Shown here: in pieces, positions 7,211 to 13,742 of the stretch
How positions within the stretch are numbered: position 1 is the stretch's first letter
Layout of the letters: each line of letters opens with the position of its first letter
DNA from: CAIQOK01 sp043781315
GTDB lineage: Bacteria > Verrucomicrobiota > Verrucomicrobiia > Limisphaerales > CAIQOK01
Reading direction: 5' to 3'
Assembly: GCA_043781315.1 (NCBI GenBank)
Contig: JAYWBR010000029.1
Location: 1-22,927 of the forward strand
DNA: 22,927 bases
Translations under genes and position numbers: made by a program
The notes under the pieces: model-generated
Databases searched by the model: none
The model's input: the letters and a program-made list of their open reading frames with translations, nothing else
Told to the model about the DNA's origin: nothing

Positions 7211-10200
7211 ATGCAGACTATTTTCTCATCGCTGAAACTGACCCGCTATTTTTCCCTGCTCATCGCCGCCGGGTTTTTGTTGTGCCACGCGGCCACCGCC
7301 GCCATCACCGTTGCCACTTTGCGTTGCGAGGGTTTGCCGAACCCCCAAGGCATTGACGCCACTGCGCCACGCTTGAGCTGGCAGTTGCAATCCGGGGAAC
7401 GGAATCAAAAACAAACGGCATATCAAATCCTCGTCGCAACGAGCGCGGCGAAATTGCGCGTAGGTAAAACGGATTTGTGGGACAGCGGCAAGGTCGTCTC
7501 CGACCAGTCGTTGCTAGTCAGCTACGCCGGCCAGCCGCTTGCATCGCGCACGGAATGTTTCTGGAAAGTCCGCGTCTGGAATGCGGACGGAAAAGTTTCT
7601 GCGTGGAGCCAGCCGGCGTTGTGGACGATGGGGATGCTTTCGCCCGCCGACTGGCACGCGCAATGGATCGGGCAGGACGGCGTGGACACGACCAACTTTG
7701 TCGCCGACACGTCGTGGATCTGGTTTCCCGTTGGCGAGCCGGAAAAATCCGCCGCGCCCGCCACAAATTATTACCGCCGCGTCGTGACCATTCCCGCCGG
7801 TCGGAAAATTCGCAGCGCGCTTTTCCAATACACCGGCGACAACGAATGTCGCGGTTGGATCAACCTCTTTGATCTCGGCGCGCGCAACAATCATCGCACC
7901 GTGAAATGGAACGACGTCACCACGCGGCTCGAACCCGGCCAGACTTACGTGTTCAGCCTGACCGGACGCAACACCGGCACGAACAAACCGGCGGGCGTGA
8001 TCGCCTCGCTCACCATTGAATTCACGGAGGGCGAACCGCTCGTCATCCGCACGGACGAGCAATGGAAAGTTTCCAGCGTAGAAGAACCGGGCTGGAACAC
8101 CCTGGCGTTCGATGATTCCAAATGGGTGGCCGCGAAAGTTCTCGGCCCGGCGGGCATGGAGCCGTGGGGCGAAACGCTCACCGCTGAATCGCGCCGCCAG
8201 CCCGCGCGCTGGTTGCGGAAGGAGTTCGCCGTCGAAAAGAAAATCCAGCGTGCCACCGTCAGCTACTCCGGCCTCGGTCTTTCCGAACTGTACTTGAACG
8301 GCGCGAAGGTCGGTGACGAAGTGCTTTCGCCGGCGCTCGCGCAATACGACAAAACAATTTTCTACGTCACGCACGATGTCACCCAGCAGCTCCGCTCCGG
8401 CGCAAACGCCATCGGCGCGGTGCTGGGCGGCGGACGTTTCTACGCGGATCGGAGCAAAGTCTATGCGGGCACGGCAAGCTTTGGTTGGCCGAAGTTGCTG
8501 TTGAATCTGCACATTGAATTCACCGACGGCTCGGTCAGCGAAATCGTCAGCGATGCTTCATGGAAACTCACACTCGACGGCCCGATTCGCGCGAACAGCG
8601 AATACGACGGTGAGGAATACGATGCGCGAAGAGAACTCGGCGACTGGAGCAAGCCCGGATACAAAGGCGTAGCGCAGACTTCCAAGTCTGCTGTATCGCA
8701 AGTTTCCAAACTTGCTGCGCGTTCAAACTCACGGCGCGCTGCCGACTTGGAAGTCGGCGACACAGCCGGTTTGGAAACCGGCGCTACGTGGCAAGCTGCC
8801 CAACCCGTCTCAACACCCACCGGCGCTCTCGCCGTCACGATGGCCGAGCCGATGCGTGTCACGGGAACATTGAAACCCATCGCGGTGTCCGAACCGAAGC
8901 CCGGCGTGTTCATCTTCGATATGGGGCAGAACATGGTCGGTTGGTGCCGCCTGCACGTCAGCGGGAAAACCGGCGACACCGTGCAGTTGCGCCACGCCGA
9001 AACGTTGAAAGACGACGGCACGCTTTACATGGCCAACCTGCGCGGCGCGCGCGTCACGGACACTTACACGTTGCGCGGCGGCAAAGAAGAAACCTACGAA
9101 CCCCGTTTCACCTATCACGGTTTTCGCTATGTCGAAGTCACCGGCTTTCCTGGCAAGCCCACGCTCGCCTCGCTCGAAGGCCGTGTCGTGAATGACGATC
9201 TTCCCGTTGCCGGAGAATTCTCCACCTCGAACGATTTGCTCAACCGGATTTACACCAACATCGTCTGGGGCACACGCGGCAATTACCGCAGCATCCCGAC
9301 CGACTGCCCGCAGCGCGACGAGCGCCAGGGCTGGCTCGGTGACCGCTCCGAGGAATGTCGCGGCGAATCCTACCTCTTCGACATGTCCAAGCTCTACGCG
9401 AAATGGCTGCGCGACATCAGCGACGCGCAACGTCCCAGCGGCAGCGTGCCGGACGTTGCGCCCGCATCGTGGCCGATTTATTCCGACAACGTCGTCTGGC
9501 CCAGCACGCTCGTCATTGCGCCTGGCGTGTTGCACCGGCAGTTCGGCGACACCTCGGCCATCGCCGCGCGTTACGACAGCATGAAGCGTTGGCTCGAATA
9601 CATGAGCGGCTTTTTCAAGGACGGCATCATCGCGAAGGACAGCTACGGCGACTGGTGCGTGCCGCCGGAGGATTTGCAATTGATCCACTCCCAAGACCCC
9701 GCGCGCCAGACCGACAAGGCGCTGCTCGCCACGGCCTACTTTTATTACGACCTGAAATTGATGGAGCGCTACGCCAACCTGCTTGGCAAGTTGGCTGATG
9801 TTTCGCATTACGGCAAGTGGGCGTATCAAGTGAAGACCGCCTTCAACGCGAAATTCCTCAACCGCGAAAGGGGCTGTTACGACAACGGCTCGCAGACCTC
9901 CTGCGTTCTCCCGCTCGCCTTCGACCTCGTGCCGGGCGACATGATCGGGCCGGTGTTCAATCATCTCGTGGACAAGATTGAAAACGAAACGCACGGCCAC
10001 ATCGGCACCGGCCTCGTCGGCGGACAACACCTCCTGCGCGTCCTCACCGAGCATGGCCACGCCGATCTCGCCTACACCATCGCCGCGCAAAAGGATTATC
10101 CCGGCTGGGGTTACATGCTCGCGAACGGCGCGACCACCATCTGGGAATTGTGGAACGGCAACACCGCCGATCCCACGATGAACTCCGGCAACCACGTCAT

Positions 10201-10543
10201 GCTCGTCGGCGACCTCGTCATCTGGTTTTACGAAAACCTCGCCGGCATCAAGGCCGATCCCGACCAGCCCGGCTTCAAGCACATCCTCATGCAACCGCTG
10301 CCCGTGGGAGATTTGAAGTTTGTGAAAGCCACGCACCGTTCGCCCTACGGCTTGATCGCCAGCGAATGGCACAAAGACGGCAACACGTTCGACTGGCAGA
10401 TTGAAATCCCCGCGAACACCACGGCCACGGTCGTTATCCCAGCGATGCCCAAGCAACTGGTCACTGAAAATGGGAAGCCGGTGCAAACCACCTACGGCAC
10501 GCTCGAACTCGGCAGCGGCAAATATCATTTCGTCTGCGAGTAG
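7211..10543 (+). CDS. Secreted alpha-L-rhamnosidase, GH78
   Basis: This 1110-aa enzyme releases terminal alpha-L-rhamnose from polysaccharides or glycosides. ATG 7211 starts a signal peptide (about residues 1-30: a basic start, hydrophobic LLIAAGFLLC, then AATAA), so it is exported. Domains in order: N-terminal Ig-like strand region with GIDATAPRLSWQL; a jelly-roll-like insert (about 160-280); the Bac_rhamnosid_N sandwich with LNGAKVGDEVLSPA and GGGRFYADR; a further beta domain with FDMGQNMVGW and ETYEPRFTYHGFRYVEV; the (alpha/alpha)6 catalytic barrel with DCPQRDERQGWLGD (698-711) and WELWNG (978-983, E979 a likely catalytic glutamate); and a C-terminal beta domain. D703, E704 and D711 match the conserved acidic residues of the family. 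A hairpin element adds about 40 residues (487-526) without breaking the frame. It is separated from the kinase by a repeat-rich gap and may have its own promoter. Confidence 0.93.
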   Translation: MQTIFSSLKLTRYFSLLIAAGFLLCHAATAAITVATLRCEGLPNPQGIDATAPRLSWQLQSGERNQKQTAYQILVATSAAKLRVGKTDLWDSGKVVSDQSLLVSYAGQPLASRTECFWKVRVWNADGKVSAWSQPALWTMGMLSPADWHAQWIGQDGVDTTNFVADTSWIWFPVGEPEKSAAPATNYYRRVVTIPAGRKIRSALFQYTGDNECRGWINLFDLGARNNHRTVKWNDVTTRLEPGQTYVFSLTGRNTGTNKPAGVIASLTIEFTEGEPLVIRTDEQWKVSSVEEPGWNTLAFDDSKWVAAKVLGPAGMEPWGETLTAESRRQPARWLRKEFAVEKKIQRATVSYSGLGLSELYLNGAKVGDEVLSPALAQYDKTIFYVTHDVTQQLRSGANAIGAVLGGGRFYADRSKVYAGTASFGWPKLLLNLHIEFTDGSVSEIVSDASWKLTLDGPIRANSEYDGEEYDARRELGDWSKPGYKGVAQTSKSAVSQVSKLAARSNSRRAADLEVGDTAGLETGATWQAAQPVSTPTGALAVTMAEPMRVTGTLKPIAVSEPKPGVFIFDMGQNMVGWCRLHVSGKTGDTVQLRHAETLKDDGTLYMANLRGARVTDTYTLRGGKEETYEPRFTYHGFRYVEVTGFPGKPTLASLEGRVVNDDLPVAGEFSTSNDLLNRIYTNIVWGTRGNYRSIPTDCPQRDERQGWLGDRSEECRGESYLFDMSKLYAKWLRDISDAQRPSGSVPDVAPASWPIYSDNVVWPSTLVIAPGVLHRQFGDTSAIAARYDSMKRWLEYMSGFFKDGIIAKDSYGDWCVPPEDLQLIHSQDPARQTDKALLATAYFYYDLKLMERYANLLGKLADVSHYGKWAYQVKTAFNAKFLNRERGCYDNGSQTSCVLPLAFDLVPGDMIGPVFNHLVDKIENETHGHIGTGLVGGQHLLRVLTEHGHADLAYTIAAQKDYPGWGYMLANGATTIWELWNGNTADPTMNSGNHVMLVGDLVIWFYENLAGIKADPDQPGFKHILMQPLPVGDLKFVKATHRSPYGLIASEWHKDGNTFDWQIEIPANTTATVVIPAMPKQLVTENGKPVQTTYGTLELGSGKYHFVCE
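8669..8787. repeat. Four-hairpin element with GTAGCGC/GCGCTAC ends inside the rhamnosidase gene
   Basis: The 119-bp segment is bounded by GTAGCGC (8669-8675) and GCGCTAC (8781-8787). It contains four perfect hairpins: AGACTT-CC-AAGTCT (8676-8689), GCAAGTTT-CC-AAACTTGC (8698-8715), GCCGACTT-GG-AAGTCGGC (8741-8758) and GCCGGTTT-GG-AAACCGGC (8765-8782). The first two have CC at the centre and the last two GG, so the whole element is roughly mirror-symmetric. It translates as a low-complexity linker. Confidence 0.9.
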
Positions 10544-10560
10544 CGCGAGACGTGGTTTCT

Positions 10561-10596
10561 GACAGAATTACAGAATTGTGCAGAATTGAATTCTGT
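10561..10596. repeat. CAGAATT tandem and palindrome after the rhamnosidase
   Basis: ACAGAATT is repeated in tandem, followed by the palindrome CAGAATT-G-AATTCTG (10581-10595). It lies just after the rhamnosidase stop and could form a small RNA hairpin, but no T-run follows, so I do not call it a terminator. The rest of the 235-nt gap up to the methyltransferase holds several GATC sites (about 10658-10687) and no convincing gene. Confidence 0.6.
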
Positions 10597-10778
10597 TCAT
10601 TCGGTTAATTCCAGCTCTCCGGCGGCGCACACAGAACACGCCAAGGAATAAGCCTTGATCCCGACCGGTGATCTGATCCATTGATCCTACTCGTGCCAAA
10701 GCAAAAAACACGGGCAAGCCCAAGCCGCTTTACAAAATCAAGTCACCAGGCAGGGCGCGTCACTCCCTAAGCGCCGAA

Positions 10779-11739
10779 GTGGCGAGCGATCCCGCCGACC
10801 TTCCCCACGCCACGCCGATTGCGTCCGCGCACTTTGAACTTCGTGACGATGGCATGATTGGAGCGCCGGTCTCCGACCCGGCTCACTCCGAGTCCAAACC
10901 CCAACGCGCCGGACCGGAGGACGGCGCTCCGACCCCACCCCGCCTCGCTTACAGTTCTGAATCGCCCTTCGTCCGCCTCTATCACGGCAACAGCCTCGAA
11001 CTGCTCGACGCCATTGCCGAGAAATATCCCGAGGGCCGCTTCGACTGCATCTTTGCCGACCCGCCGTATTTTCTCTCCAACGGCGGCATCACCTGTCACG
11101 CCGGGAAGATGGTGAAGGTGGACAAGGGTGATTGGGACAAATCTCGCGGGCCGGAACTCAACCACGAATTCAATCTCGAATGGCTCCGTCGCTGCCAGCG
11201 TGTCCTCAAGCCGAACGGCACCATCTGGGTCAGCGGCACGCACCACGTCATTCACGACATCGGCTACGCCATGCAACAACTCGGCTTCAAGTTTCTCAAT
11301 GACATAACTTGGGAGAAACCCAATCCGCCGCCCAACCTCAGTTGCCGCTACTTCACCCACAGCACCGAGACCGTCATCTGGGCCGCGAAAAACGAGAAGA
11401 GCAAACACGCCTTCAACTACGACCTCATGCGCCAGACCAACGGCGGCAAACAGATGAAAACCGTCTGGACAATGACCGCGCCGGGCAACGCTGAAAAGGA
11501 ATACGGGAAGCATCCGACGCAAAAACCAATCGCACTTATCGAACGCTGTTTGCTCGCATCAACCAACGAAGGAGACATGATATTAGATCCATTCACAGGG
11601 GGGGGGTACAACAATTATTGCTGCTACTCGAAACAAAAGAGGCGCGGTTGGAATCGAGTTAGACGAAGAGCACGTCAAGCTCGCCGCACGTCGTGTCAAA
11701 GCCGAATCCGAAAAGATCGAAGGAGAACTTTTCAAATGA
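10779..11739 (+). CDS. Beta-class DNA N6-adenine methyltransferase, frameshifted at a G9 tract
   Basis: A Type II modification methyltransferase transferring a methyl group from SAM to adenine in its target site. Motif order is that of the beta class: the catalytic motif IV DPPY comes first (residues 94-97, in CIFADPPYFLSNGG), and the SAM motif I DPFTG (270-274) near the C-terminus, after the typical KHPTQKP...IERCL helix. At 11598-11606 nine G put the ribosome out of frame. With eight G the protein continues as TGGGTTIIAATRNKRGAVGI, then ELDEEHVKLAARRV, and stops at TGA 11737-11739, overlapping the endonuclease ATG. As written the frame instead runs without a stop into the endonuclease. The start is uncertain: GTG 10779 is used here, but the frame is open back to 10677 without an ATG. 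Residues about 28-51 come from a palindromic element (10860-10930). GC content drops in the 3' half, suggesting transfer. Confidence 0.85.
10860..10930. repeat. Palindromic element in the methyltransferase N-terminus
   Basis: Perfect 9-bp ends GGAGCGCCG (10860-10868) and CGGCGCTCC (10922-10930) bound a segment rich in CCGGTC/GACCGG-type inner pairings. It translates as a proline- and alanine-rich stretch before the conserved FVRLYHGNSLELL start of the methyltransferase core. Confidence 0.75.
11598..11606 (+). repeat. Poly-G (G9) tract in methyltransferase motif I
   Basis: Nine consecutive G directly after DPFT codons. Loss of one G restores the methyltransferase frame and its overlap with the endonuclease start. 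Homopolymers of this length in methyltransferase genes are classic slipped-strand phase-variation sites; they are also common sites of sequencing error. Confidence 0.9.
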
Positions 11740-12272
11740 AGGAAGGCGGCTTCGGCGGTGGAAACACCCTAACTGGCTTGAACTTTGAACGCGAAGTTGA
11801 TTTCCAAGACCTGCTCGCAGCGAAGCGAGGCTATCAATTAAAAACAATTCCAGGCAAGGTTGGTCGCGGCGTTTACTTCAAAGGTGAACTTGTTGCTCGG
11901 TGCTTTCGCAAAAATGAGTTCTACAAATTTTTGGATGAGCACGACGTTGATTGGCACTCGAAGCTGTCCAAGAAACTTCTCCCGGATGACGCGTTGCTCG
12001 TCATAGTGCGTGAAACATTGTTCATCATTGAGGTGAAGTATCAGCAGGTTGAAGGCTCGGTTGATGAGAAATTGCAGACCTGTGATTTTAAGCGGAAACA
12101 GTATCTTAAACTTGTGGTCGGGCTTGGTCTGAAAGTGGAATACGTCTATGTCTTGAATGACTGGTTCAAAGACCCGCGCTACAAAGATGTGCTGGATTAC
12201 ATTAACAGTGTGAACTGCCACTACAAATTTGGTTCGCTACCGCTGGCTTGGCTTGGCTTGCCAGAGGCTTAA
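11736..12272 (+). CDS. PD-(D/E)XK restriction endonuclease (putative)
   Basis: A 178-aa protein whose ATG overlaps the repaired methyltransferase stop (ATGA), the usual layout of a coupled Type II restriction gene. The nuclease signature is visible: P83-D84-D85 followed 15 residues later by E99-V-K101 (PDDALLVIVRETLFIIEVK), then QQVEGSVDEKLQTCDFKRKQY and VEYVYVLNDWF. These fit a PD-(D/E)XK metal-dependent nuclease, and length and position fit a small Type II enzyme; I cannot assign a recognition site. In the G9 reading, translation from the methyltransferase runs straight into this frame, giving a fused ORF of about 497 codons. Base composition is less GC-rich than the flanks. It is followed by a second, unrelated endonuclease gene. 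Confidence 0.7.
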   Translation: MKEGGFGGGNTLTGLNFEREVDFQDLLAAKRGYQLKTIPGKVGRGVYFKGELVARCFRKNEFYKFLDEHDVDWHSKLSKKLLPDDALLVIVRETLFIIEVKYQQVEGSVDEKLQTCDFKRKQYLKLVVGLGLKVEYVYVLNDWFKDPRYKDVLDYINSVNCHYKFGSLPLAWLGLPEA

Positions 12273-12316
12273 ATAAATCGGTTGAACCCTGGATCGGTCT
12301 GCGATCTAATCTGTGG

Positions 12317-12790
12317 GTGCAATTCGACACTTTCAGCTACCGTCACGCGGAAGAAATTCTAAATTCCCATCTGGCAATCAAGCGCCAGATCAATGAGGTG
12401 TTGAGCGCAGCCAAAGAAGCTCCTGTGAAACAAGGGCCGGATGGTTTGACGGCGGCATTGATGGCAGCTTTTGATTCGCGCGGCTGGCAAAAGGAAGTTC
12501 CTGTTTCCAGCGACGAAGCTCATGAGCAACGCTTTGACCTCTGCAAAGAACGTGTCGCCATCGAAATCGAATTCTCCCGTTACGAATTTCTCTACCGCGA
12601 CTACCTGCGCTTCCTCTCCGCCTACAACGCCGACAAGATTGACGTGGGCGTTCTCATCACGCACGGCGAATCTGGTCTGGCACGAACCAAACATCCATCC
12701 GGCGCTCCCTCATTGGCACGCGTGCAAGCCGACCTGGCGTGGTTGCGTCCCACCATCACCGTCCCCATCTGGGTCATCGGGTTGAAATAG
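12317..12790 (+). CDS. BglII/BstYI-family Type II restriction endonuclease
   Basis: The N-terminus FDTFSYRHAEEILN resembles BglII (DITDYNHADEILN), and CKERVAIEIEFSRYEFLYRD followed by NADKIDVGVLIT resembles BstYI. BglII and BstYI cut AGATCT and RGATCY, so a site containing GATC is likely, but specificity cannot be read from this. The active-site spacing is kept: D74, then eight residues, then E83-I-E85, compared from memory with D84...E93-V-Q95 in BglII; here glutamate replaces the glutamine. I chose GTG 12317 because it aligns with the BglII start and gives 157 aa; the frame is open further back, and a TTG at 12248 would overlap the previous gene and give 180 aa. It is shorter than BglII (223 aa) and BstYI (203 aa). 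It lies 44 nt after the first endonuclease, so one mRNA may carry both. Confidence 0.8.
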   Translation: MQFDTFSYRHAEEILNSHLAIKRQINEVLSAAKEAPVKQGPDGLTAALMAAFDSRGWQKEVPVSSDEAHEQRFDLCKERVAIEIEFSRYEFLYRDYLRFLSAYNADKIDVGVLITHGESGLARTKHPSGAPSLARVQADLAWLRPTITVPIWVIGLK

Positions 12791-12794
12791 GCGC

Positions 12795-12910
12795 GCGGCG
12801 TTCACGCCGCTTCACCGTTCAATCCACCGGCAGCCTCCGTCTTGCTCGCGCGTCTCGGAAACGGCGCACGTTGAAGCGACCTGAAGGTCGCGCCCCGTTC
12901 CGGCGTCCCG
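12795..12910 (+). repeat. Hairpin repeat pair (copy 2) between endonuclease and controller genes
   Basis: It starts with the same 20 bases as 1688-1707 (GCGGCGTTCACGCCGCTTCA) and contains GCGACC-TGAA-GGTCGC around 12876-12891, the counterpart of GCGGGC-TGAA-GCCCGC in copy 1. A further GCCGG...CCGGC pairing follows near 12918-12934. It fills most of the 169-nt gap before the HTH gene. Confidence 0.8.
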
Positions 12911-12959
12911 AAGCAAACGCCGGGTTGCGCCGGCGTGCAAATTTGGGTTTACTGGCTTA

Positions 12960-13181
12960 ATGGCTCATGCTGTCAAGCATCGGGAGATTGTGGGGAGTAA
13001 CATCCGCGCTTGCCGAACCAATGCGGGCCTGACCTTGGAGAAATTGGCTGAAAAGGCGGAAATGAGCTGGCCTTACCTTTCTGAAATTGAGCGCGGACGT
13101 GAGAATATTTCGCTCGATAAACTCGCCCGTTTGGCGAAAGCACTCAATGTCACGCTGTCCAAGCTTGTTGAGAACGCCTGA
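12960..13181 (+). CDS. XRE-family HTH regulator, controller (C) protein-like
   Basis: A 73-aa protein that is almost entirely one XRE helix-turn-helix domain: REIVGSNIRACRTNAGLTLEKLAEKAEMSW, recognition-helix region PYLSEIERGRENISLDKLARLAKALNVTLSKLV. Size and the ISLDKL segment after the HTH are typical of restriction-modification controller proteins, which time endonuclease expression by binding C-boxes. Here it is downstream of both endonucleases on the same strand; C genes more often precede the endonuclease gene. No convincing C-box could be identified by eye. The role is inferred from size and neighbourhood; a general phage-type regulator is the alternative. No clear ribosome binding site precedes ATG 12960. 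Confidence 0.78.
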   Translation: MAHAVKHREIVGSNIRACRTNAGLTLEKLAEKAEMSWPYLSEIERGRENISLDKLARLAKALNVTLSKLVENA

Positions 13182-13328
13182 AAGAGTTGCATCTGTCCAC
13201 GCCGGTTTGCTCCTTCACGTTGGCAGCGCTTGCTGGCGTCTGTCTGCCTTGAATCCCGTTGGGATTGGCCGCCAGCCGCTTCAAGTTCTCGGACCATGAC
13301 GGTTGTTCCCTGCACTTGAGGCCACGGT

Positions 13329-13376
13329 GTAGCGTCGAGCCTGCGGCCCGAATTCGGCGCACAGCGCCGACACTAC
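13329..13376. repeat. Short GTAG...CTAC element
   Basis: Ends GTAGCGTCG (13329-13337) and CGACACTAC (13368-13376) match as an inverted repeat with one mismatch, and the inner hairpin TCGGCGC-ACA-GCGCCGA is perfect. The gap 13182-13406 otherwise shows no gene. Confidence 0.7.
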
Positions 13377-13406
13377 AACGCATCAGGTGCTCACCGGATT
13401 GCGGTT

Positions 13407-13619
13407 TCAATTCCACAACTGATGCAGGTTCTCCACGCAGGCCATGGAGATATTGAAACGCCGGCCTTTGTGGAGGACATCGAAGTGGCCGGGATCGAAG
13501 CCGACGATCTTCACCGCCGAACCTTCGGGCAGGCCGTCGGGGAGTTGCTGGTCTTCAAAGGCGCTGCGCACCTTGGCGGTCTTGCCCACGTAGTTGATTT
13601 TTCGCTTGGTATTATTCAT
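13407..13619 (-). CDS. Small hypothetical protein (70 aa)
   Basis: A basic N-terminus (MNNTKRKINYVGK) is followed by an even, protein-like composition with EGSAVKIVGFDPGHFDVLHKGRRFNISMACVENL, suggesting a small beta-barrel-like fold, possibly nucleic-acid binding. I do not recognise a named family. The ATG at 13619 is preceded by a short hairpin (GGGCGATATCC...CGCCC) rather than a clear ribosome binding site. It lies downstream of lpxD on the same strand, 120 nt away. Coding status is supported by composition and the lack of any better use for the region. Confidence 0.55.
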   Translation of the reverse strand: MNNTKRKINYVGKTAKVRSAFEDQQLPDGLPEGSAVKIVGFDPGHFDVLHKGRRFNISMACVENLHQLWN

Positions 13620-13716
13620 GGGCGAAAGGATATCGCCCCGGGTGGGACATCTGCGGTCTGGGGTGGAAACTTTCGGGGCGGCGTCGCGGAGGAGCGCCGG
13701 TTGAAGGGAGTCATTT

Positions 13717-13742
13717 GCGGCGGTCTGCCGACACGCCGCTAC
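13717..13742. repeat. GTAG-type hairpin overlapping the lpxD stop codon
   Basis: On the minus strand the element begins GTAGCGGCGTG and its GCGGCG/CGCCGC arms (13717-13722 and 13734-13739) pair. The TAG stop of lpxD (13739-13741) is part of it, so the repeat abuts or supplies the end of the gene. Confidence 0.65.

Noticed and set aside
8669..8787. CRISPR array from the repeated hairpins in the rhamnosidase
   Set aside because: Units differ in sequence, have no constant repeat with spacers, and lie inside a coding frame; no cas genes are nearby.
8810..10528. 572-aa open frame on the minus strand opposite the rhamnosidase
   Set aside because: It mirrors a GH78 gene with clear catalytic motifs; its sequence is arginine/valine/glycine-rich shadow composition of a GC-rich antisense frame.
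10658..10687. Cluster of GATC sites upstream of the methyltransferase as an operator
   Set aside because: GATC sites cluster here, but no inverted C-box is visible and the count is compatible with chance; suggestive only.
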